Shown piece after piece: positions 6,059-12,986 of a stretch of DNA of 16,242 nucleotides (position 1 is its first letter; each line of letters starts with the position of its first letter). The notes below the pieces were generated by a model that ran no database searches, was not told the DNA's origin, and saw nothing but the letters and a program-made list of their open reading frames with translations. The translations under genes were made by a program, and so were the position numbers. The DNA is from Candidatus Stahliibacteriota bacterium CG08_land_8_20_14_0_20_40_26 (GTDB lineage Bacteria; Hydrothermota; UBA3073). The stretch lies in contig PEYP01000075.1 of the NCBI GenBank assembly GCA_002774315.1, positions 1-16,242 on the forward strand, written 5' to 3'.

Positions 6059-7819
6059 ATGGGAAATTTTATGGTTTTTTTGATAACAATGCTTTTATTC
6101 TCTTACCTTTCACAGGAGAAGGTATGGGTCTATTTTACGGACAAAGGGATCAGGACTGACGAAGAGAGAAAGGAAGCATTAAAAAGAGCAAAAGAGGGTC
6201 TCTCGAAAAGGGCAATCAAAAGAAGACTTATGACAAGATCTCCTGAAAATGTAGTTGATTATTCAGATATACCTGTATATGAGCAATATATAAGGGAAAT
6301 TGAGGCAAGGGGAGGTAGATTTTGTGTGGCATCAAAATGGCTTAATGCAGGTACCTTTGTTATTCCGTCTCATAAAAAAAACAAAATAATTGACCTTCCG
6401 TTTGTTAAAAAGATGAAACCTGTAAGAAGATTTGGCGCGAGAATCACAGAAGAAAAAAAGGGGATAGATTACGGGGAAGGGGAAACACAAATAAAACTTC
6501 TTGGTCTTGATAAGGTGCATTCAAAGGGGTACATTGGTAAAGGAATACTTATAGGGATACTTGACACAGGGTATAAAAAAGACCTCCATCCTGCCCTGAA
6601 AGATATTAACATAATCGCTGAGCATGATTTCATATCCAATGATTCACTTGCAAAATATGATGAGAATGATACAATTGATATGGGGAATAACCATCAAATA
6701 GAGCATGGTTCCCATATGCTTTCTCTTATGGGCGCAAGAGCAACAGGACAACTAGTGGGGGCAGCCTTTGGTGCGGATTTTGCGATTGCAAGAACAGAAC
6801 TGATGTACAGGTTACCAAACGACGATAGGGACATTATTACAGAAGAGGATTGGTGGATCGCAGGGGTTGAGTTTCTTGATTCTGTTGGCGTGGATATCAT
6901 CTCTTCATCGCTTGGATATAAAGAATGGTTTGACAGCACAAACTACAAGTATGAAGATATGAATGGGAATACAACACCAATGACTGTCGTTGCCAGTATG
7001 TGTATTGGTAAGAATATACTCCTCGTCAATGCTATAGGCAATGTAAAGAATTCTGCCAGACCTGACACCTGTATAAAGGCACCCGCGGATGCTGATTCTA
7101 TACTTGCCTGTGGTGGTGTTGATGAAAACGGAAACTGGTATTGGCAGGGAAACTCGGGTAGTGCAATAGGTCCACCATATGACCAGGTAGGGCTTGAGGA
7201 GCGAACAAGATGGAAACCTGATGTATGCGGACCGTGGTTTGGGTATGTGGCTAATCCTTGGTGGAGGCCGGGTGACGAGACCAATAGACCCTATTCTGTG
7301 ACAGGAGGGACATCGTGTGCTACTGCAATGATAGCCGGGGCATCTGCCTGTATCCTCTCAGGGCACAGGAAAGACGGTGAGGGATGGGATGCAAGAAAAT
7401 TGAGAAATGTAATACTTAAAACTGCATCTCGGTCCGGCAATCCCAACGATACATCAGGATACGGTATCCCGGATACCTATAAGGCATTATACTATGAGAA
7501 ACCTATGGTCTTTCCTTCTCCCTTTGAGGAAGACAGGATTTTATACTCGTCTCCAAACCCATTTATTCCCAGTGATGGTCAACCTCTACAGATATATTAC
7601 AGGCTGGTAAACAACACCTCCGTTATGAATGTTTATATTTTTACGCTCTCTGGCAGATTGGTCAAGGAACTCAAAAAATATAATATTGCACTTGGTAATG
7701 GCTATATTGAGTGGGATGGTAAAGATGAGGGGAGAAACCCTGTTGCAAGCGGAATATATATATGTCTTCTTGAAACAGGAACGGGGAAATCAGTCGGCAA
7801 GATCGCCGTTGTACGATAG
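6059..7819 (+). CDS. Secreted subtilisin-like (S8) serine protease with FlgD-Ig/type IX-like C-terminal domain
   Basis: This 586-residue predicted extracellular protease starts with a signal peptide (residues 1-19). An N-terminal region (about 20-120) resembles the propeptide of S8 proteases. The catalytic domain holds the full triad: Asp169 in GILIGILDTG, His216 in HGSHMLSLMGA and Ser419 in GGTSCATAM, with Asn328 in NAIGN as the oxyanion-hole residue. The last 90 residues form a beta-sandwich tail with NPF (500-502), LSGRLVKEL (530-538), WDGKDEGRNPV (552-562) and SGIY, the pattern shared by FlgD-Ig and type IX secretion C-terminal signals. That suggests export across the outer membrane by a type IX-like system (inference). 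The ATG at 6059 has a weak TGGGGA Shine-Dalgarno and lies 27 bases after the transglycosylase gene, probably in the same operon. Confidence 0.93.
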   Translation: MGNFMVFLITMLLFSYLSQEKVWVYFTDKGIRTDEERKEALKRAKEGLSKRAIKRRLMTRSPENVVDYSDIPVYEQYIREIEARGGRFCVASKWLNAGTFVIPSHKKNKIIDLPFVKKMKPVRRFGARITEEKKGIDYGEGETQIKLLGLDKVHSKGYIGKGILIGILDTGYKKDLHPALKDINIIAEHDFISNDSLAKYDENDTIDMGNNHQIEHGSHMLSLMGARATGQLVGAAFGADFAIARTELMYRLPNDDRDIITEEDWWIAGVEFLDSVGVDIISSSLGYKEWFDSTNYKYEDMNGNTTPMTVVASMCIGKNILLVNAIGNVKNSARPDTCIKAPADADSILACGGVDENGNWYWQGNSGSAIGPPYDQVGLEERTRWKPDVCGPWFGYVANPWWRPGDETNRPYSVTGGTSCATAMIAGASACILSGHRKDGEGWDARKLRNVILKTASRSGNPNDTSGYGIPDTYKALYYEKPMVFPSPFEEDRILYSSPNPFIPSDGQPLQIYYRLVNNTSVMNVYIFTLSGRLVKELKKYNIALGNGYIEWDGKDEGRNPVASGIYICLLETGTGKSVGKIAVVR

Positions 7820-7835
7820 TCAATTGCTATCGCTC

Positions 7836-8036
7836 ATTGCAAAAATCAAAATGCAAATTGAAAAATGCAAAATGATAAGGAAATGACCAATGACAAAATA
7901 ATTACAGACTACAGACAGAAGACTCAACGACTCAATGACTAACTATCAGGCATTGATTGGACATTCGACATTAGAAATTAGACATTGATATTAAAAGTTT
8001 TAATTTTTGCACTTTGTAATTTTCATTTTGCAATAT
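7836..8036. repeat. Repeat island with inverted, AT-rich ends before the histidine kinase
   Basis: The left end (7836-7880) is built of repeated words such as AATGCAAA and TGCAAAATGA; the right end (8001-8036) carries their inverse, including a perfect 10-base match (7866-7875 against 8023-8032). Between them are a GACTCAACGACTCAATGAC word run (7921-7939) and GACATT words repeated three times (7960-7985). The layout looks like a degenerate palindromic element rather than a gene. No transposase is present. Confidence 0.6.
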
Positions 8037-8045
8037 TGTTGTGAT

Positions 8046-9137
8046 ATGTATTCGACCCTGAAAAATTATTTCATACTTGCACTAATCCTTATACTCGTCG
8101 GTTTTGTAATGTATTCCGAGTATATGATGAACCAACTGGAGAAAGAGACCAAAACAGTTTCAAGGATATACGGGAGGTTTATAGGAAGTGCTGGAAGCGA
8201 GGATACTGAACTTAATATAATCTTTGACGAGGTGGTCCAAAAAATAAAATTCCCTGTTGTGGTAATAGATACCGCAGGAAAGATAGTAGCATCCACAAAT
8301 ATAGAACCGGGCAAGGAAAAAGAAGCAATTCCAGGACTTGCAAGGACGCACCAGCCTATAAAGGTAGAATACAACAACATTCCATTATGTACGGTTTACT
8401 ATGGTGATACAAAGGCAATGTCCTTTCTGAAATGGGCTCCATACTTGCAAATTTCCCTTGCGATCCTTCTGCTTGCAATAGGAACACTGTGGTTCCGAGG
8501 CGCAAAAAAAACGGAGGAGAGTATGATATGGGCAGGTATAGCAAAAGAGACTGCCCATCAACTTGGAACTCCGCTTTCCTCCTTGATGGCATGGATCGAG
8601 TATATAAAGGACAAGAAGATTAAAAAAGAAATGACAAAGGATATAGAGCGGTTGGAAGAGGTAAGCGAAAGATTTTCAAGGATTGGTTCCGTCTCGTTTA
8701 AGAGTAGCAATATAAACAGCATCCTCACTAACAGCATTGACTATGTCAAAAAAAGAATTCCCCATTTTGAAAATAAGGTAACCATAAATGAGGATTACGG
8801 GAAAATCCCACATCCAAAGATAGATGATGGACTTCTTTCGTGGGCGGTGGAAAATATTCTGAAAAATGCTGTAGATGCGGGCGGCACACAAATTGATGTA
8901 AAATCAGAAAGGTACGGTAAATATATCCGAATATCTATAAAGGATAATGGCAAGGGCATAAAGAAGAAGGACATAAGACGCATATTTGATGCAGGATTTT
9001 CCACAAAAGAATACGGGTGGGGAATGGGATTATCTCTTACCAAAAGAATAGTGGACCTCCATAGAGGAAAGATATTCTGTGTCTCTAAAGAGGGCGATGG
9101 CACCACATTTATAGTCCAACTACCCATTGATAGATAA
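8046..9137 (+). CDS. Membrane sensor histidine kinase, probable partner of the PorX-like regulator (PorY-like role)
   Basis: With the ATG at 8046 the protein is 363 residues. Transmembrane helices at about 7-24 and 133-150 flank a periplasmic sensor of about 105 residues. The cytoplasmic kinase core begins with an H-box AKETAHQLGTPLSSL (167-180, phospho-acceptor His171). It continues with the N-box ENILKNAVDAGG (269-280), the G1 box DNGKG (300-304), the F-box FDAGFSTK (314-321) and the G2 box GWGMGLSL (324-331), so all ATP-binding elements are intact. It should autophosphorylate and pass phosphate to the next gene's product. A frame extension to a TTG at 8007 runs through the AT-rich repeat and is unlikely to be translated. 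No Shine-Dalgarno is visible before 8046. Assignment as the PorY counterpart rests on adjacency to porX and is inference. Confidence 0.9.
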   Translation: MYSTLKNYFILALILILVGFVMYSEYMMNQLEKETKTVSRIYGRFIGSAGSEDTELNIIFDEVVQKIKFPVVVIDTAGKIVASTNIEPGKEKEAIPGLARTHQPIKVEYNNIPLCTVYYGDTKAMSFLKWAPYLQISLAILLLAIGTLWFRGAKKTEESMIWAGIAKETAHQLGTPLSSLMAWIEYIKDKKIKKEMTKDIERLEEVSERFSRIGSVSFKSSNINSILTNSIDYVKKRIPHFENKVTINEDYGKIPHPKIDDGLLSWAVENILKNAVDAGGTQIDVKSERYGKYIRISIKDNGKGIKKKDIRRIFDAGFSTKEYGWGMGLSLTKRIVDLHRGKIFCVSKEGDGTTFIVQLPIDR

Positions 9138-9156
9138 TCTCAAAGTGTTACTTAAC

Positions 9157-9266
9157 CACAGATGTACACAGATGTTGCCTAACGGCGACCTTCGGTTCAC
9201 AGATTATAAGGAGTTAGTCTGTTAGTTTGTTAGTTAGATAGTTAGTTAGATTCTAACAAACTAACA
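9157..9266. repeat. Word repeats and a 14-base-pair inverted repeat between kinase and regulator
   Basis: The spacer holds CACAGATG twice (9157-9164, 9167-9174) and a run of GTTAG words. It also holds a perfect inverted repeat with arms TGTTAGTTTGTTAG (9220-9233) and its complement at 9253-9266, around a 19-base loop. A T-run does not follow, so it is not a convincing terminator. It could be an operator or mRNA hairpin ahead of the regulator gene, or simply part of the dispersed repeat load. Confidence 0.65.
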
Positions 9267-9313
9267 AACCAATTTTCTACTCTTGTGTTTAATGCATAAT
9301 CTGGAATAATATT

Positions 9314-10828
9314 ATGAATATACTCTGGATAGACGATGAAATAGACCTGTTAAAACCCCTTATAATGCTCTTAAAAGAAAAGGGCTATAATGTGACAGGA
9401 GTTTCCTCAGGAGATGATGGTATATCCCTGCTCAAAAAGTTTCCGTTCGACCTTGTGCTTTTGGACGAGATTATGCCAGGCAAAGACGGACTTGCCAGCT
9501 TGCGGGACATAAGAACCACAGATACCCATATACCGGTGGTGATGATTACAAAGAGTGAAGAAGAAAAACTCATAGAAAAGGCGTATAGTGCAAGGGCTAC
9601 AGATTACCTTGTGAAACCCATCAAACCCCAGCAGCTTATCTCTACAGTGAAAAGGATACTCGAAAGAAGAGATATTATCAAAAGGAAACAGCCAGAGGAT
9701 TATGCAAAATTCTACTCATCTGTTAACAGTGAGATATACAGCGATATCAGAATTGAGGAATGGATTGCAATATATCGTGATATTATAAAATGGAATATAG
9801 ACCTTCATAACTTCGGGGACGAGGAATTCAGAAAGACCCATAAAGACCTTTTGTGGACAGCAGAAAGGCAGTTTGCGAGATTTATGGAAGCAGAATATCC
9901 AAAATGGCTTCTGGAGGGTAAAGGTCCCGATCTATCACCAGACATAGTAAGAAAGTATGTTATGCCAAGAATAGTGAAAGAGAGACGGGTTTATTTCATA
10001 TTGCTGGATTGCATGAGGTATGACCAATGGCTTGCTATAAAATCCGTACTTCAAGGGGATTTCAATATTGAAGAAAGCCAGTATTTGGCAATCCTCCCCT
10101 CTGCAACACCCTACGCCCGTAACTCGATATTTGCTGGTGTCTTTCCCGATGAGCTATCTCACAGATTTTCAAGATTCTGGGATCCCGAGGAAAATAGATT
10201 TGAAAGAGACCTTCTCGCTATGCAGGTTGAAGAGATCAAAAACATAAAAGGACCGGTCTATTTTAAAATACGGAATATTCAGGAGGCGAAAACCCTTGAA
10301 GAAAGAACGCAGGCATACAGGAAGGCAAGGTTTGTATCCATTGTTATAAACTTCCTTGACATACTCATTCATCAGAGAATGGAATCTCAAGTAATAGAAG
10401 AGGTTATTCCAGATGAGGATTCTTTGAGGGAATTTACGAGACTATGGTTTACCAAATCATACATATATAATCTACTGAGAGAACTAAGAGATATAAAGGC
10501 AACAGTGGTAATAACCACAGATCATGGTGCAATAATCACACACAAACCGACCATAATAGAGGGCGGAAAGACCATCTCAAAAAATCTTCGGTACAAATAT
10601 GGCCCTGTGCTCAAAACAAATGAGCGCCACTGCATATATATAGAAGAGCCTGAAAGATTTAGATTACCTAACAGCGGAATAAAATATGCAATAGCAAAGG
10701 AAGATTACTACTTTATTTATCCATCTCATCCGGAAAAATACGAAGTGGAATACAAACATACATTCCAGCACGGCGGCGTATCTATGCAGGAACAGATATT
10801 ACCCATAGCGGTTCTCACACCCAAATAG
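9314..10828 (+). CDS. porX: PorX-like response regulator: receiver domain fused to a PglZ domain
   Basis: This 504-residue protein is close in size to PorX of Porphyromonas gingivalis (about 520). The receiver domain (1-118) has Asp7/Asp8, the phospho-acceptor Asp51 (LLDEIMPGKDG), Thr79 and Lys101 (LVKPI), all needed for phosphotransfer. Instead of a DNA-binding output it continues into a helical linker and a PglZ alkaline-phosphatase-superfamily domain (about 225-500). That domain has FILLDCMRYDQW (Asp232), the nucleophile region LPSATPYARNS (Thr265), TTDHG (Asp403, His404) and FQHGGVSMQE (His486), matching metal-site residues. In Bacteroidetes PorX is activated by PorY, acts with an ECF sigma factor to turn on type IX secretion genes, and its PglZ domain has phosphodiesterase activity. 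The neighbouring kinase is the likely partner. The start has only a weak GGA upstream, but the receiver begins exactly there. Confidence 0.92.
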   Translation: MNILWIDDEIDLLKPLIMLLKEKGYNVTGVSSGDDGISLLKKFPFDLVLLDEIMPGKDGLASLRDIRTTDTHIPVVMITKSEEEKLIEKAYSARATDYLVKPIKPQQLISTVKRILERRDIIKRKQPEDYAKFYSSVNSEIYSDIRIEEWIAIYRDIIKWNIDLHNFGDEEFRKTHKDLLWTAERQFARFMEAEYPKWLLEGKGPDLSPDIVRKYVMPRIVKERRVYFILLDCMRYDQWLAIKSVLQGDFNIEESQYLAILPSATPYARNSIFAGVFPDELSHRFSRFWDPEENRFERDLLAMQVEEIKNIKGPVYFKIRNIQEAKTLEERTQAYRKARFVSIVINFLDILIHQRMESQVIEEVIPDEDSLREFTRLWFTKSYIYNLLRELRDIKATVVITTDHGAIITHKPTIIEGGKTISKNLRYKYGPVLKTNERHCIYIEEPERFRLPNSGIKYAIAKEDYYFIYPSHPEKYEVEYKHTFQHGGVSMQEQILPIAVLTPK

Positions 10829-10841
10829 AGAGATAAAAGGT

Positions 10842-10882
10842 CATTGGGTTATAGCGTCGTTGCGTCATTGGGTCGTTGGTCT
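10842..10882. repeat. GTCATTGGGT word repeats after porX
   Basis: The word TCATTGGGT occurs twice (10841-10849 and 10865-10873) in the spacer. The stretch 10864-10882 matches the reverse complement of 7920-7939 with one mismatch and one gap, so related sequence flanks the kinase-regulator pair in opposite orientation. No function is evident. Confidence 0.6.
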
Positions 10883-10921
10883 GTTGTTTTCGGTCTAAGG
10901 TTTAAATAAGAAGGTGCTATT

Positions 10922-11836
10922 ATGAACAAAACCAACACGGGAAAGGCTATGGTATTTATAGGATTGACTTTCTTGTTTAATTGGCTTCTGGCGGGCCTTT
11001 TTTTTGCATCTGGAGGCGAACTTAATACCTCCGCCGGGCTTGCCATGACGGTTTTTTATATGTTTATTCCTATGATTGTTGCCATTATCGTCCAAAAGGG
11101 TATCTACAAAGAGCCCATCAAGGAGCCTTTGGGAATCTCATTCAAGCTAAATCGATGGTTTTTGGTGGCGTGGCTACTTCCCCCTATTACAGCCTTTGCT
11201 ACCTTTGGGGTCAGCCTGTTTTTCGCCGGCGTTGAATACTCACCACAGATGGCGGGGATGTTTGAGAGATTTAAATACTTGCTTACCCCGGAGCAACTGG
11301 AACAAATGAGGAATCAGACATCTATTCTCCCAATTCATCCTATCTGGATTGGACTTCTACAGGGCCTCGTTGCAGGTATCACTATCAACGCTGTTGCTGG
11401 TTTTGGCGAAGAATTGGGTTGGAGAGGATTTCTCCAACGAGAGTTTGCTTATATGGGTTTCTGGAAGTCATCAATGCTTATCGGGTTTATCTGGGGAGTA
11501 TGGCACGCTCCGATTATTCTTCGGGGGCATAATTATCCAGAACATCCTGTAACAGGGGTATTTATGATGATTGCCTGGTGTATTCTTCTTGCACCAATTT
11601 TCAGCTATATCAGACTCAGAGCAAAATCTGTCATCGCTGCCGCCATCGTTCACGGTTCACTAAATGGCACCGCAGGACTTGCAATCATGGTGGTCAAAGG
11701 AGGAAATGATTTGATTATCGGAGTTACAGGCCTGGCTGGCTTCATTGTGCTTGTTCTTGTAAACTTTGGTTTGTTCATCTATGATCGTGCCTCAACTAAA
11801 GGACCTGTCACACTTCAAGTTAAACCAGATGCATAA
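10922..11836 (+). CDS. CPBP-family (CAAX-like) intramembrane metalloprotease
   Basis: The 304-residue product has about eight hydrophobic segments and the three conserved motifs of the CPBP/Rce1-like (Abi) family. These are EELGWRGF (163-170, glutamates as metal or catalytic residues), GVWHAP (192-197, His195) and the final HGSLN (244-248, His244 and Asn248), all inside membrane segments. Eukaryotic relatives trim CAAX proteins; bacterial members have been tied to bacteriocin maturation or immunity and regulated proteolysis, so the substrate here is unknown. The start has a good AAGAAGGTG Shine-Dalgarno (10908-10916), five bases upstream. It lies 93 bases after porX beyond a repeat, and upstream of carAB with its own promoter, so it is probably transcribed alone or by read-through. 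Confidence 0.92.
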   Translation: MNKTNTGKAMVFIGLTFLFNWLLAGLFFASGGELNTSAGLAMTVFYMFIPMIVAIIVQKGIYKEPIKEPLGISFKLNRWFLVAWLLPPITAFATFGVSLFFAGVEYSPQMAGMFERFKYLLTPEQLEQMRNQTSILPIHPIWIGLLQGLVAGITINAVAGFGEELGWRGFLQREFAYMGFWKSSMLIGFIWGVWHAPIILRGHNYPEHPVTGVFMMIAWCILLAPIFSYIRLRAKSVIAAAIVHGSLNGTAGLAIMVVKGGNDLIIGVTGLAGFIVLVLVNFGLFIYDRASTKGPVTLQVKPDA

Positions 11837-11853
11837 AAAATAAAAAAGCAAAA

Positions 11854-11883
11854 TTGACTTTGGTGAATAATTCACCATATAAA
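11854..11883 (+). promoter_or_regulatory. Probable carAB promoter with an internal palindromic operator
   Basis: TTGACT (11854-11859), an 18-base spacer and TATAAA (11878-11883) form a near-consensus promoter about 20-25 bases ahead of the carA Shine-Dalgarno. The spacer is almost entirely a perfect 17-base palindrome, TGGTGAAT-A-ATTCACCA (11861-11877). A repressor bound there would block RNA polymerase. The cognate factor is not known. Confidence 0.65.
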
Positions 11884-11912
11884 TAATCTGACTCTGTATA
11901 GAGGGATTTAGT

Positions 11913-12986
11913 ATGGAATCTAAGAAGCAATTATCTAAACTTGTTCTTGAGGATGGTTCAATTTTTACTGGGTACTCATTTGGTTCTAAAAATGCTGTAA
12001 CTGGCGAGGTTGTATTTAATACAGGGATGGTTGGATATCCCGAAACTTTGACTGATCCTTCTTACAAGGGACAGATATTAGTTTTGACATACCCTTTAAT
12101 AGGTAATTACGGTGTCCCGGGAGATAAAAAAGAAGACAACCTGTTAAAATATTTTGAATCAGACAAAATACATCTTCAGGGATTAGTAATTGCCGATTAT
12201 TCTGATAAATATTCCCATTGGAATGCCGAAAAATCTTTATCTGAATGGATGAAAGAATACAATATTCCGGGAATATACGGAGTTGATACGAGAGAGTTGA
12301 CCAAAAAATTAAGGGAAAAAGGGACAATGCCCGGGAAAATCATTTATGACAGAGAAAATGCCAAATTTGAAGACCCCAATAAAAGGAATTTGGTAGCCGA
12401 AGTCAGTATCAAAGAGCCTTTCACATACAAAAAGGGCAAGAAAAAGGTCATAATCATTGACTGTGGTGTGAAACATAGTATAATCAGGGCCTTCCTGAGA
12501 AGAAGTATAACTGTTTTCAGATGCCCCTGGAATTATAATTTCCTGCAAGAAAAGGCAGAAGGTATTGTGATATCAAACGGGCCCGGTGATCCCAAAATGT
12601 GTAAAGAAACAATAGAGAATGTTAGAAGGGTTATCTCTAAAAATATACCCATTCTTGGAATTTGTCTCGGCTCTCAAATCTTGGGACTTGCAGTGAGTGC
12701 TAATACCTACAAACTAAAATATGGCCATAGAAGTCAAAATCAACCATGCGTGGAGGTAGGAACCAAAAGATGTTATATCACATCACAAAACCACGGTTAT
12801 GCCATCGATTCAGATACCTTACCCGAAGACTGGCGTGAATGGTTCTACAATAATAACGACAAGACAAATGAAGGCATTATCCATATATCAAAACCATTCT
12901 TTGGCACACAGTTTCACCCCGAAGCATCACCCGGACCAGACGATACTGAATTTTTGTTTGATATGTTTTTGAGGGCGATAAAATGA
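11913..12986 (+). CDS. carA: Carbamoyl-phosphate synthase small (glutaminase) subunit
   Basis: CarA hydrolyses glutamine and channels ammonia to CarB for carbamoyl phosphate, used in pyrimidine and arginine synthesis. The 357-residue protein has the small-chain N-terminal domain (about 8-140, including GEVVFNTGMVGYPETLTDPSY) and a class I glutamine amidotransferase domain (about 178-355). The catalytic set is complete: Cys251 in GICLGSQ, His335 and Glu337 in QFHPEASPGP. SNGPGDP (221-227) is present. The variant block YGHRSQNQPC replaces the GHRG-NHP of E. coli, and the C-terminal run ITSQNHGYAID...NEGI.H..KPFF resembles eukaryotic CPS glutaminase domains. Start: GAGGGA (11901-11906), six bases upstream. 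The stop overlaps the carB start. Confidence 0.96.
   Translation: MESKKQLSKLVLEDGSIFTGYSFGSKNAVTGEVVFNTGMVGYPETLTDPSYKGQILVLTYPLIGNYGVPGDKKEDNLLKYFESDKIHLQGLVIADYSDKYSHWNAEKSLSEWMKEYNIPGIYGVDTRELTKKLREKGTMPGKIIYDRENAKFEDPNKRNLVAEVSIKEPFTYKKGKKKVIIIDCGVKHSIIRAFLRRSITVFRCPWNYNFLQEKAEGIVISNGPGDPKMCKETIENVRRVISKNIPILGICLGSQILGLAVSANTYKLKYGHRSQNQPCVEVGTKRCYITSQNHGYAIDSDTLPEDWREWFYNNNDKTNEGIIHISKPFFGTQFHPEASPGPDDTEFLFDMFLRAIK

Noticed and set aside
8007..8045. Kinase start at the upstream TTG
   Set aside because: The added 13 codons translate the AT-rich inverted repeat; the ATG at 8046 leads directly into the first transmembrane helix.
7836..9266. Short repeated words as a CRISPR array
   Set aside because: Repeat units are 8-14 bases, irregularly spaced and lack unique equal-length spacers; no cas genes are nearby.
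10819..10849. ACCCAA/TTGGGT stem at the end of porX as a terminator
   Set aside because: The stem is only six pairs with a 19-base loop, begins inside the coding region and has no T-run after it.
11861..11877. Palindrome as a standard ARG box or Rex site
   Set aside because: Half-sites resemble both, but the central spacing is too short by several bases for ArgR and by one base for Rex.
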